Below, in pieces: positions 1 to 7,759 of a stretch of 64,000 nt of DNA (position 1 is the first letter of the stretch; the number at the start of each line of letters is the position of its first letter). A program made the translations under genes and the position numbers. The stretch is from the NCBI RefSeq assembly GCF_001995215.1, contig NZ_MUXN01000015.1, positions 124,001 to 188,000 on the forward strand, in the 5' to 3' direction. This DNA is from Amycolatopsis azurea DSM 43854 (GTDB taxonomy: Bacteria; Actinomycetota; Actinomycetes; Mycobacteriales; Pseudonocardiaceae). The notes under the pieces are model-generated. The model was not told the origin of the DNA and searched no databases. It worked only from the letters and a program-made list of their open reading frames with translations.

Positions 1-244
1 CTTCCGGCTGCGAGACCTGCGGTCCGGCGACGAGGTACGGGTCGCGCGGTCCGACGGCGCCGACGTCGTGTTCCGCGTCGACTCCGTCCAGCGTTACCCG
101 AAGAACGAATTCCCGACGCAGGCCGTCTACGGACCGGCGCCGGGAAGTGCGCTTCGGCTGATCACCTGCGGAGGAAGCTTCGACACGGCGAAACGGTCCT
201 ATCGGGACAACGTCGTCGTGTACGCCTCACAACGCTGGGACTAG
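1..244 (+). CDS. Class F sortase, C-terminal part (cut by window edge)
   Basis: The frame opens at the window edge (first full codon at base 2) and ends with TAG at 242-244, giving 80 residues. It contains a VYGP segment, then LRLITCGG with the catalytic cysteine of the sortase TLxTC motif. An SYRDNVVVYA ending carries the arginine expected near the C-terminus of actinobacterial class F sortases. Sortases are extracytoplasmic transpeptidases that cleave sorting signals; the substrate is not visible here. The N-terminus with its signal anchor and the catalytic histidine lies upstream of the window. Its 3' end overlaps the convergent monooxygenase gene by 18 bases. Confidence 0.85.
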   Translation, partial: FRLRDLRSGDEVRVARSDGADVVFRVDSVQRYPKNEFPTQAVYGPAPGSALRLITCGGSFDTAKRSYRDNVVVYASQRWD

Positions 245-1336
245 GCCGCGGCGGGCCAGCTCCGGCCGGACACCTTCGCCGAACCAGTACGCCTCCTCCA
301 GATGCGGATATCCGGAGAGGACGAATTCCTCGATGCCGTGCGCGTGGTACTCCTCGATGAGATCGGCGACCTCGCGGTGGCTGCCGACCAGAGCCGTGCC
401 GGCGCCGCCGCGCACCAGGCCGATGCCCGCCCACAGGTTCGGGTGGATCTCCAGCCCGCGGACGCCGCCGCCGGTCTTCCCGCCGTGCAGCGCCGCCATC
501 CGCTGCTGGCCCACGGATTCACTGGCGGACAACTGTTTCTGGGTGTGGGCGATCCGCTCCGGGTCGATCGCTTCCAGCAGTTTCGCCGCCTCCGACCAGG
601 CTTCCGCCGACGTGTCACGGGAGAGAGTGTGCAGCCGGATGCCGAAGCGGACCTTCCGGCCCTGGTCCTCGGCGAGTTCGCGGACCTTGGCGATCTTCTC
701 GGCGACTTGCGCGGGCGGCTCGCCCCAGGTCAGGTAGACGTCGGCGTGCTTCGCCGCGATCGGCAGCGCCGCCGGGGACGAACCACCGAAGTAGATCGGC
801 GGCACCGGGTCCGGCGCCGCGCGCGTGGTCGCTCCCTCGACCTTGAGATGCTCGCCGTCGTAGTCGAACGGCTTGCCGCTCCACACCCCGCGCACGATCT
901 CGAGGAACTCACCGGTGCGGGCGTAGCGCTGGTCGTGGTCGTGCCAGTCGCCGAACCGGCGCTGCTCGACCGCGTCGCCACCGGTGACGACGTTGAGGAG
1001 CACGCGTCCCTGCGAAATCCGCTGGAAGGTCCCGGCCATCTGCGCGGCCAGCGTCGGCGAGACCGTCCCGGGCCGGAACGCGACCAGGAACTTGAGGCTT
1101 CTCGTCTCCCGGATCAGCGCCGCCGTCGTCAGCCAGGCGTCCTCGCACCAGGTCCCGGTCGGCGTCAGGACCCCTTCGAACCCGTTGGCCTCGGCGGCGC
1201 GGGCGACCTGGGCGAGGTAGTCGAGGCTCGGCTCACGCGCGGCGGACGCCCCGGCGGCCCGGCTCGCGTGGAAGTGCTCGACGATCGTGCGGCCGTCGCC
1301 GGTGGTGGGCAGGAACCAATGCAGCTTGAGCGTCAC
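227..1336 (-). CDS. ssuD: SsuD-like FMNH2-dependent alkanesulfonate monooxygenase
   Basis: This 369-residue protein has the bacterial luciferase-like TIM-barrel fold of the SsuD family throughout. Visible landmarks are the N-terminal LHWFLPTTGDGR segment, GRVLLNVVTGGD in the middle, a WHDHDQRY stretch, IYFGGSSPAA and a C-terminal SGYPHLEEAYWFGEGV. SsuD uses reduced FMN and oxygen to release sulfite from alkanesulfonates during sulfur starvation. No ssuABC transporter or flavin reductase adjoins it, so the substrate could differ from classical alkanesulfonates. The length is close to the roughly 380 residues usual for the family. The ATG start begins directly with the conserved N-terminus. Confidence 0.85.
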   Translation of the reverse strand: MTLKLHWFLPTTGDGRTIVEHFHASRAAGASAAREPSLDYLAQVARAAEANGFEGVLTPTGTWCEDAWLTTAALIRETRSLKFLVAFRPGTVSPTLAAQMAGTFQRISQGRVLLNVVTGGDAVEQRRFGDWHDHDQRYARTGEFLEIVRGVWSGKPFDYDGEHLKVEGATTRAAPDPVPPIYFGGSSPAALPIAAKHADVYLTWGEPPAQVAEKIAKVRELAEDQGRKVRFGIRLHTLSRDTSAEAWSEAAKLLEAIDPERIAHTQKQLSASESVGQQRMAALHGGKTGGGVRGLEIHPNLWAGIGLVRGGAGTALVGSHREVADLIEEYHAHGIEEFVLSGYPHLEEAYWFGEGVRPELARRGLVPAL

Positions 1337-1474
1337 GGTTCCGAGCTTCGGCTTCCCGGGCGGGCCGGGTCAATCGGCGGGCTTCGCTTCCCGCGATCTG
1401 GACGCCTGCCGCATCCCTCGTCGCATTCAGTCGACTGACGGCGGGGCGTCGGGTCGCGGTGTCGTGGAGACAGG

Positions 1475-1527
1475 GTTGTGAAAGCCACTTTCGCAACGTT
1501 GAGGGTTGCGAAAGTGGCTTTCACAAC
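1475..1527. repeat. Palindrome family A, copy 1
   Basis: Two 23-base arms (1475-1497 and 1505-1527) are perfect reverse complements around a 7-base loop. Each arm is itself nearly palindromic, with GTTGYGAAAG and CTTTCRCAAC around a three-base centre. The same double palindrome recurs at 1644, 10749, 38751 and 44520. It can fold as one long hairpin or two short ones, and lies 3' of the MBL-hydrolase gene. Confidence 0.9.
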
Positions 1528-1643
1528 CTCAGCCAGTTCGCCGAAACTCGCCGGTCCGAAGCTCTGGTGAGTGGCAGGGACCGTTCTCTTGAGAGGCAAG
1601 ACAAAGGTGGCGTGTCTGGCTCGCCCACCTGCCGGTTTCGGGT

Positions 1644-1696
1644 GTTGTGAAAGCCACTTTCGCAACATCTGACGTTGTGAAAGTGGCTTTCGCAAC
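1644..1696. repeat. Palindrome family A, copy 2
   Basis: Arms at 1644-1666 and 1674-1696 enclose a 7-base spacer. Each arm has the GTTGYGAAAG...CTTTCGCAAC form. It is preceded by a roughly 50-base flank containing GGTGGCGTGT and TTTCGGGTG that is shared with the copies at 38751 and 44520 (inverted). It sits about 70 bases beyond the stop of the MBL-hydrolase gene and could end that transcript. Confidence 0.9.
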
Positions 1697-1766
1697 ACGC
1701 CCGAGCCTTCAACAGCCCACGAGGCCGCGAGAACCGTGCAACCGACAGGACACGCTGGTACCGGGC

Positions 1767-2477
1767 TCAGCCGCCGAACATCAGGCGCCACTCGTCCAGC
1801 GACTTCGGCTGGAACACGAAGTTCGTGTCCTTGACCCGCGAGAGGTTCGCCGACGGCTCGGCCGAGTACTGGTGCCCCGGGTAGACGACGGGATCCCCGT
1901 CCAGCCCGGCCAGCCATTGCAGGCTCCGGTAGATCGCTTCCACGTCACCGCCGGGGAAATCGGTCCGGCCGCAGCCTTCGAGGAACAGCGTGTCGCCCGA
2001 GACGAGCCGTCCGTCGACCAGGAAGCACTGGCTGCCGGGGGTGTGCCCCGGCGTGTGCAGCAGCCGGATCGGCACCGCGCCGACCTCGAGGACGTCGTCG
2101 TGCTCGTGCGAGCGCAGGTCGGTTCCGGAGACGCCGGTGATGCGGCGGACCCACTCCGCTTCGGCGGCGTTGACGTGGATCGGCACCTGCTCGCGCTCCA
2201 GCAGTTCCGCGATCCCCGGCAGCGAGAAGCCCATCATCTCGCCGCCGACGTGGTCCGGATGGTGGTGCGTGGCGAGGACACCGGTCAGCCGCATGCCGTC
2301 GGCTTCCAGCAGGTCCAGCAGATCGCCGATGGCGTACGCCGGGTCGACGACGACCGCCTCGTTCGTCTCCCTGTCGCCGATCAGATAGGCGAAGTTGACC
2401 ATCTGCGTCGCGACCGGATCCCCCACCGCGAAGTCACGGCCCGCGAGCAACTGCCGGAAGTACAGCCTGTCAGCCAT
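1767..2477 (-). CDS. MBL-fold metallo-hydrolase, glyoxalase II / persulfide dioxygenase type
   Basis: This 236-residue cytosolic metallo-beta-lactamase-fold protein has the metal-binding motif THHHPDH at residues 70-76. Further ligands are His145 in HTPGHTPG, Asp162 in SGDTLF and His202 in YPGHQY, which is the complete ligand set of glyoxalase II-like enzymes. The segment GCGRTDFPGGD resembles hydroxyacylglutathione hydrolases and persulfide dioxygenases. In actinobacteria, which use mycothiol, such proteins may act on mycothiol thioesters or persulfides; the true substrate is not evident. The gene lies 17 bases beyond the DinB-like gene on the same strand, so the two are probably co-transcribed. 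Confidence 0.85.
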   Translation of the reverse strand: MADRLYFRQLLAGRDFAVGDPVATQMVNFAYLIGDRETNEAVVVDPAYAIGDLLDLLEADGMRLTGVLATHHHPDHVGGEMMGFSLPGIAELLEREQVPIHVNAAEAEWVRRITGVSGTDLRSHEHDDVLEVGAVPIRLLHTPGHTPGSQCFLVDGRLVSGDTLFLEGCGRTDFPGGDVEAIYRSLQWLAGLDGDPVVYPGHQYSAEPSANLSRVKDTNFVFQPKSLDEWRLMFGG

Positions 2478-2494
2478 GCGGACACCTTACGGGC

Positions 2495-3019
2495 CTATTC
2501 GCCCGTGCTTCCGTCGGCCAGCTCCCGCAGGATGTCCAGATGCCCGGTGTGCCGCGCGGTCTCCTGGAGCACGTGCGCGAACACCCACCGGACGGTGAAC
2601 TTCCCCGACCGGCGCGCGCGATCGTCCGGCGAGACCCCGGCCAGCGACGACTCCGACAACGCCCACTCCGCGCGGTAGGCCGCCACGACCGAACGCGGGT
2701 CGTCGTCCTCGGTCAACTCCCAGCTCGGATCCGGTGAGCCTTCCCACAGCGACGGCAGCTCGGCGCCGCCCGCTTCGATCGAGAGCCACCAGCGTTCGAC
2801 CGCGGTCAGATGCTTGAGCACGCCCAGCGCGCTGGTCCGCGGGGACGCGGGCAGCGGTGTCGCGGCGGCCTGCTCCCTGGTCAGCCCGGCGACCTTGTTG
2901 ACCGCGGTCGCGCGGAGGAAGCGCAGGAAGTCCCACTGGATCCCGGCTTCGTCCTCGGCGATCCCGTCCGGCCAGGCCCGGTCGACCGGCTCGGCGGCGC
3001 TCGAACTCGTGTTCGACAT
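2495..3019 (-). CDS. DinB / DUF664-family protein
   Basis: This 174-residue protein is predicted to form the DinB four-helix bundle. Candidate metal-ligand histidines are in LKHLTAVERWW (about residue 69) and in the C-terminal stretch HVLQETARHTGHLDILREL. The histidine pattern HxxxH near the end is typical of the DUF664 / mycothiol-dependent S-transferase branch common in actinobacteria. These proteins are small thiol-transferases or detoxification enzymes, but the substrate cannot be read from sequence. It is followed after 17 bases by the MBL-hydrolase gene, and together they could form a two-gene thiol-metabolism operon, which is inference. Confidence 0.8.
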   Translation of the reverse strand: MSNTSSSAAEPVDRAWPDGIAEDEAGIQWDFLRFLRATAVNKVAGLTREQAAATPLPASPRTSALGVLKHLTAVERWWLSIEAGGAELPSLWEGSPDPSWELTEDDDPRSVVAAYRAEWALSESSLAGVSPDDRARRSGKFTVRWVFAHVLQETARHTGHLDILRELADGSTGE

Positions 3020-3060
3020 CCGGCCACTCTACACATCGGACAGGACTAGGCTGACGCTTC

Positions 3061-3912
3061 ATGTGGTGGGGACTGATTTGCGCGCTCTTCGCGGCCTGTG
3101 CGTACGGCGTCGCTTCGGTGATGCAGGCGATAGCGGCGAAGGCGACTTCAGGCACCGAAGACCGTGTCGATCCCCGGCTTCTCGTGCGCGTGCTGCGGCA
3201 GTGGAAGTTCGTCGCGGGCCTCGCCCTGGACGTCATCGGGTTCGTCGCCCAGCTCGCCGCCCTGCGGGTGCTGCCGCTGTTCGTGGTCCAGGCGGCGCTG
3301 GCGGGGAGCCTCGCCGTCACCGCCGTCGCGGCGCGGGTGCTCGGCGTCCGGCTGGGCCGTCGCGAGTGGACGGCGGTCGCGGTCGTCTGCGCCGGGCTCG
3401 CGCTGCTCGGGATGTCGGCCGAGAGCGAGGGCTCGGACGCGACCGGGCTGGGGTTCCGCCTCGTGCTGGTCGGGTCGGTGGTCGTCCTCGGCATCGCCGG
3501 GATGTTCGCCGGCCGCGCGTCGCGACGGATCCGGACGCCGGCGCTGGGCCTGATCGCCGGGCTGTGCTTCGGCGTGGTCGCCCTGTCCGGCCGGGTGCTC
3601 ACCAGCCTCGCCCCGCTGGACCTGCTGACCGACCCGGCCACGTACACCCTCGGCGTGGCGGGCGCGCTGGCGATGTTGTTCTACGCCACCGCGCTGCAAC
3701 GCGGCAGTGTCACCACCTCGACCGCGATGATGGTGATCGGCGAGACCGTCTTCCCCTCCCTGATCGGGGTTCTCGTGCTGGGCGACACCACGCGGCCCGG
3801 GTTCGCGGTGGTGGCGGCGGTCGGTTTCGTGCTCGCGGTCTCGGCGGCGCTGGCGCTGGCCCGCTTCGGCGAGCCCGCGCCGATCGAGCCGGTCAGCGCG
3901 CCGCTCGGCTGA
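3061..3912 (+). CDS. DMT-superfamily integral membrane protein
   Basis: The 283-residue product is very hydrophobic, with about nine or ten membrane segments starting at the N-terminus (WWGLICALFAACAYGVASV). The architecture is two similar halves, as in EamA/DMT transporters and the related DUF families of actinobacteria. No substrate can be assigned. It diverges from the DinB-like gene with only 41 bases between the starts. Its 3' end overlaps the convergent FecCD permease gene by 20 bases, an unusually tight tail-to-tail arrangement. Confidence 0.8.
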   Translation: MWWGLICALFAACAYGVASVMQAIAAKATSGTEDRVDPRLLVRVLRQWKFVAGLALDVIGFVAQLAALRVLPLFVVQAALAGSLAVTAVAARVLGVRLGRREWTAVAVVCAGLALLGMSAESEGSDATGLGFRLVLVGSVVVLGIAGMFAGRASRRIRTPALGLIAGLCFGVVALSGRVLTSLAPLDLLTDPATYTLGVAGALAMLFYATALQRGSVTTSTAMMVIGETVFPSLIGVLVLGDTTRPGFAVVAAVGFVLAVSAALALARFGEPAPIEPVSAPLG

Positions 3913-4930
3913 CCCCGCGCCGGGACACCAGCAGCCAGGCCAGGTACAGCCCGCCGATGGCCCCGGTCACCAGACCGACCGGCAGGCCGGCCAGGAACTG
4001 CTGGGTGACCAGATCGCTCGTCACCAGCAGGAGCATGCCCATCAGCGCGGCCGCGGCGAGCCCGGGTCCCGAAGACCGGGTGAGCCGTTTCGCCAGCTGA
4101 GGCGCGGCGAGGGCGAGGAACGCGATCGGCCCGGCGGCCGCCGTCGCGATCGAACACAGCCCGACGCTGACACCGAGGAGCACGATCCGGCTCCGCTGGA
4201 CGGGCACGCCGAGTCCCATGGCCGAGTCGTCGCCCATCTCCAGCAGGGAAAGCCTTCTGCCGTAGACGAAGGCGGGCGGGACCAGGACGGCGATGGCGAT
4301 CGCGACCGGGACGACGTGCTCCCAGCCGCGCCCGTTGAGGCCGCCGACCAGCCACGCCTGCGCCGCCAGGCCGTCCTGCTGGGCGGCCCGGGTGATCAGG
4401 TAGGAGTTGAACGCGATGAGCATCGCGTTCACCCCGATCCCGACGAGGATCAGCCGGAAGGTGTGCACGCCGCCCTTGAACGCGAGCAGCGCGATCAGCG
4501 CCGCGGTCGCGACGCCGCCGACGAGCGCGCCGAACGAGACCTGGAGCATCCCGCCGTGCACCACGATGATCGTCAGCAGCGCGCCGGCGGCCGCGCCTTC
4601 GGTGAAGCCGATGAAGTCGGGGCTGCCCAAGGGGTTCCCGGACAGGCTTTGCAGGATCGCGCCGCTGACCGCGAGCGCGCCGCCGACCAGCAGCGCGGTC
4701 AGCAGCCGCGGCAGCCGCAGCGTGGTCACGATGAACTCGGTGGCGCGGTCGCCGAAGCCGAACAGCGTCTGGATGACTTCACCGACGCTCAGCGGGTAGT
4801 CGCCGGTGGTCATGCTGACCGCGCCGACGAAGAACACGGCCACGGCCAGCAGTACGACGACGATCGCCGCCCGCGGCGTGACGCGCAGCGACAGCCCCCC
4901 GCCCGGGGTGCGCAGGACGCGGGTGGTCAT
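3893..4930 (-). CDS. Iron-siderophore ABC importer permease (FecCD family), second subunit
   Basis: The 345-residue membrane protein has around nine or ten transmembrane segments and FecCD hallmarks. These include GGALAVSGAILQSLSGNPLGSPDFIGF, split here as the SGAILQ and NPLGSPDFIG motifs, and the ATPase-contact region AAAGPIAFLALAAPQLAKRL near the C-terminus. It would form the membrane channel for ferric siderophore together with the preceding permease. The ATG at 4930 is preceded by AAGGAG nine bases upstream, so I prefer it. A GTG at 4954 overlaps the upstream stop and is the alternative. It is the second gene of an iron-box-controlled operon. No FecE-type ATPase follows. Confidence 0.9.
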   Translation of the reverse strand: MTTRVLRTPGGGLSLRVTPRAAIVVVLLAVAVFFVGAVSMTTGDYPLSVGEVIQTLFGFGDRATEFIVTTLRLPRLLTALLVGGALAVSGAILQSLSGNPLGSPDFIGFTEGAAAGALLTIIVVHGGMLQVSFGALVGGVATAALIALLAFKGGVHTFRLILVGIGVNAMLIAFNSYLITRAAQQDGLAAQAWLVGGLNGRGWEHVVPVAIAIAVLVPPAFVYGRRLSLLEMGDDSAMGLGVPVQRSRIVLLGVSVGLCSIATAAAGPIAFLALAAPQLAKRLTRSSGPGLAAAALMGMLLLVTSDLVTQQFLAGLPVGLVTGAIGGLYLAWLLVSRRGVSRAAR

Positions 4931-4950
4931 CGGCGGGCGCTCCTTCGTTG

Positions 4951-5991
4951 TCACAGCCGGGCCAGCTTCCTGCGCCGGCACAACGCGATGAACACCGGTG
5001 CCCCGAGGAACGCGACGACGATGCCCGCCTGCAGTTCCTCCGGCGGGTTCAGCACACGGCCGACGATGTCGGCGCCGATCAGCGCGATCGGCGCGAGCAG
5101 CATCGAGTACGGCAGGACCCAGCGCTGATCCGGGCCGACCAGCATGCGCGCGGCGTGCGGCACGGCGAGCCCGAGGAACAGGACCGGTCCGATCGCCGCG
5201 GTCCCCGCGCCGCAGAGCAGCATCACGACGATCGCGCCGAACACGCGGGTGCGACCCACGTGGGCGCCGAGCGCCTTGCCGGTCTGGTCGCCGAGCGCGA
5301 GGACGTTGAGCGGCCGGGCGAGCAGCAGCGCGATGATCACGCCGATCGCCACGAACGGCGAGATCTGCCAGAACACGTCCCATTTCCGGCCGCTGAGCGA
5401 GCCGACGTTCCAGAACCGGAACTGGTTGAACGTCTCGGGCATCAGCAGCAGCACACCGACGATGTACGCCTGAAGGACCGCCATGACGGCCGAACCGGCG
5501 AGCACGAGGCGGTCCGGCGTGGCACTGCGGCCCGCCGAGCCGAGGACGTACACCACGACCGAGGCGATCGCCGCTCCGGCGAAGGCGAACCAGATGTAGC
5601 CGAGCACGCTCGTGACACCGGCGAACGCGATCCCCGAGACGACCGCGGCCGCGGCGCCGGTGTTGACCCCGAGCAGACCGGGATCGGCGAGCGGGTTCCG
5701 GGTCAGGGCCTGCATCACCGCGCCCGCGAGGCCGAGCGCCGCGCCGACGACGAGACCGAGCAGGGTCCGCGGGATGCGGAGGTCGTGGATGATCACCGCG
5801 TCGGTCGAGCCGTCGTTGTGCCACAGCACCGACCAGGTCGAGGTGAACGGGATGCTCTTGGACCCCACCCAGATGCTGAGCAGGAACACGAGCGCCAGCA
5901 GGGCGAGCCCGAGCACCAGACCGCCGGCGCGGAACGTCCGTGCCGCCGTGCTCGGCGGGGACGTCGCGGGCGCGCGTTCGGTGACGACCAC
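4951..5991 (-). CDS. Iron-siderophore ABC importer permease (FecCD family), first subunit
   Basis: This 346-residue FecCD-family permease has a roughly 20-residue cytosolic start and then about nine or ten membrane segments. It shows DLRIPRTLLG, GAVMQALTRNPLADPGLLGVN and AIGPVLFLGLAVPHAARML, all typical of BtuC/FepD-like proteins. It pairs with the downstream permease to import the ferric siderophore across the cytoplasmic membrane. The start is 53 bases from the iron box at 6044-6062, which it shares with the divergent exporter pair. The two permeases are paralogues of the usual FecC/FecD kind. Confidence 0.9.
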   Translation of the reverse strand: MVVTERAPATSPPSTAARTFRAGGLVLGLALLALVFLLSIWVGSKSIPFTSTWSVLWHNDGSTDAVIIHDLRIPRTLLGLVVGAALGLAGAVMQALTRNPLADPGLLGVNTGAAAAVVSGIAFAGVTSVLGYIWFAFAGAAIASVVVYVLGSAGRSATPDRLVLAGSAVMAVLQAYIVGVLLLMPETFNQFRFWNVGSLSGRKWDVFWQISPFVAIGVIIALLLARPLNVLALGDQTGKALGAHVGRTRVFGAIVVMLLCGAGTAAIGPVLFLGLAVPHAARMLVGPDQRWVLPYSMLLAPIALIGADIVGRVLNPPEELQAGIVVAFLGAPVFIALCRRRKLARL

Positions 5992-6043
5992 GGGACCCTC
6001 CTCACTGATGAGGCGCCGGAGTTCACCTCAACGAGGTATCAAC

Positions 6044-6062
6044 TTAGACTAGCCTTACCTAC
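6044..6062. promoter_or_regulatory. Iron box (DtxR/IdeR/DmdR type)
   Basis: TTAGACTAGCCTTACCTAC matches the 19-base consensus TTAGGTTAGGCTAACCTAA at most positions, including both outer half-sites. It lies between the divergent permease (starts 5991) and exporter (starts 6083) genes. An iron-loaded repressor bound here could control both directions. No repressor gene is in the window. Confidence 0.85.
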
Positions 6063-6082
6063 CCCGAAGAACGGAGGCGCCG

Positions 6083-7759
6083 GTGCCCGCAACGGCCACC
6101 ACCAGCCGGAGCGTCCTGCGCCAGGCGATCTCCGGACAGCGACGCCGTGTCACGCTCGCGTCCGTGCTCGCCGCCGGGCATCAGGGCGGCGAAGCACTCG
6201 TACCGGTGATCATCGGCGTGGTCATCGACCAGGCCGTCGACGGCGGTTCGGCGGGCACGCTCGTGTTCTGGCTCGCCGTGCTCGGCGTGGTCTTCGCCGG
6301 ACTGTCCTACAGCTACCGGTTCGCCGCGCGCGCGGCGGAAGGCGCCTCGCTCCGGGCGGCGCACGACCTGCGCATCGCGATCAGCAGGCGCGTCCTGCAT
6401 CCCGGTGGCGGCGCCGAAAGCGGCAAGCTGGCGGGTGAGCTGGTCAACATCGGCACCAGCGACGCCCAGCGGGTCGGGGTCGTGAACGCGGCACTGCCGT
6501 TCGGGATCGCCGCCCTCGCCGGGGTCCTGGTCAGCGCCGTCGCCCTGCTGCGCATCTCGCTGCCGCTGGGTCTCCTCGTCCTGCTGGGGACACCGCCGCT
6601 GCTGTACCTGGCGCACCTCATCGGCAAACCGCTGGAACGCCGCAGCGAGGCCGAACAGGAGCGTTCCGCGCACGCCTCGGGCGTCGCCACGGATCTGGTC
6701 TCCGGCCTGCGGGTGCTCAAGGGCATCGGCGCCGAACCGGCCGCGGTCGCGCGGTATCGCGACACCAGCCAGAACTCGCTCAAGGCCACCTTGCGCGCCG
6801 CGCGGGCCAAGGCCTGGCACGACGGCGCGGTACTCGCGCTGACCGGCGTCTTCATCGCGATCGTCGCCCTCGTCGGCGGAAACCTCGCGTCGTCCGGATC
6901 GATCAGCGTCGGCGACCTCGTCGCGGCCGTGGGGCTCGCGCAGTTCCTGCTCACCCCGTTCCTGATCTTCGCGTGGGTCAACGGCCAGCTGGCGCAGGGC
7001 CGCGCGTCGGCGTCCCGGGTCGCCGGCCTGCTGACCACGCCGGCGGCGGTCGAACCGGGCGACGGCGAACTCCCCTCCCCCTCGACCGGGACCGTCCGGC
7101 TGACCGAGGTCTCCTACGGCAGCCTCCGCGGTGTCGACCTCGAAATCCCCGCCGGGCAGCTGATCGGCGTCGTCGCCGCTGATCCCGTCGCCGCGACCGA
7201 TCTGCTCGACTGCCTCGGCCGCGCGGGCGACCCGACCGCGGGCACCGTCCACGTCGACGGCGTCGATCTGTCCACTGTGGACCCCGATCGAGTGCGGGAG
7301 GTCGTCCTGATCGCCGCGCACGACGCGGATCTGTTCGAAGGCACGCTGGCCGAAAACGTGGGGACCGACCCGGACGAGGCGTTGGCCGCGTCCGCGGCGG
7401 ACGAGGTGGCGGCGGCGCTGCCGGACGGCACCGCGACCACGGTCACCGAACGCGGACGCTCACTCTCGGGCGGCCAGCGGCAACGCGTCGCCCTCGCCCG
7501 AGCGCTCGCCGCCGACGCGCCGGTGCTCGTCGTCCACGACCCGACGACGGCGGTGGACACCGTGACCGAGGCGAAGATCGCCACCGGGCTCGCCCGGCTA
7601 CGACGAGGACGGACCACGATCCTGGTGACCACGAGTCCCGCACTGCTCGCCGTGACCGATCGCGTCGTCGTCCTCGACGGCGGCCGGGTCACCGGCGAGG
7701 GCGGCCACGCCGAACTCGCCCGCGACCGCGCCGACTACCGCGCGGCGGTGCTGTCATGA
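6083..7759 (+). CDS. ABC exporter half-transporter, subunit 1 (degenerate Walker A)
   Basis: This 558-residue protein has an exporter-type six-helix membrane domain (about residues 20-310) fused to an ATPase domain (about 330-558). The GTG start has CGGAGG seven bases upstream. The ATPase carries a perfect signature LSGGQRQR near residue 461. Its Walker A is degenerate (GVVAADPVAATDLL, no GK[ST]), the Walker B aspartate is replaced by His in VLVVHDPTT, and the H-loop reads TTSPALL. This is the pattern of the non-catalytic half of a heterodimeric exporter. It overlaps the next gene by ATGA. Placement behind an iron box between importer genes suggests siderophore secretion, or IrtAB-like uptake; the direction is not provable by sequence. 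Confidence 0.85.
   Translation: MPATATTSRSVLRQAISGQRRRVTLASVLAAGHQGGEALVPVIIGVVIDQAVDGGSAGTLVFWLAVLGVVFAGLSYSYRFAARAAEGASLRAAHDLRIAISRRVLHPGGGAESGKLAGELVNIGTSDAQRVGVVNAALPFGIAALAGVLVSAVALLRISLPLGLLVLLGTPPLLYLAHLIGKPLERRSEAEQERSAHASGVATDLVSGLRVLKGIGAEPAAVARYRDTSQNSLKATLRAARAKAWHDGAVLALTGVFIAIVALVGGNLASSGSISVGDLVAAVGLAQFLLTPFLIFAWVNGQLAQGRASASRVAGLLTTPAAVEPGDGELPSPSTGTVRLTEVSYGSLRGVDLEIPAGQLIGVVAADPVAATDLLDCLGRAGDPTAGTVHVDGVDLSTVDPDRVREVVLIAAHDADLFEGTLAENVGTDPDEALAASAADEVAAALPDGTATTVTERGRSLSGGQRQRVALARALAADAPVLVVHDPTTAVDTVTEAKIATGLARLRRGRTTILVTTSPALLAVTDRVVVLDGGRVTGEGGHAELARDRADYRAAVLS

Larger units (their letters stand above)
1337..1766. other. Intergenic region with two palindrome pairs, no gene
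   Basis: This 430-base gap lies upstream of the ssuD-like gene and downstream of the MBL-hydrolase gene. It holds two copies of the GTTGYGAAAG palindrome pair (listed separately). The second is preceded by a conserved flank at about 1594-1643 that recurs at 38691 and, inverted, near 44573-44636. I see no convincing reading frame in it. Confidence 0.7.

Noticed and set aside
1475..1696. Repeats resembling a CRISPR array
   Set aside because: The repeats are self-complementary pairs at irregular distances with no series of equal spacers and no cas genes.
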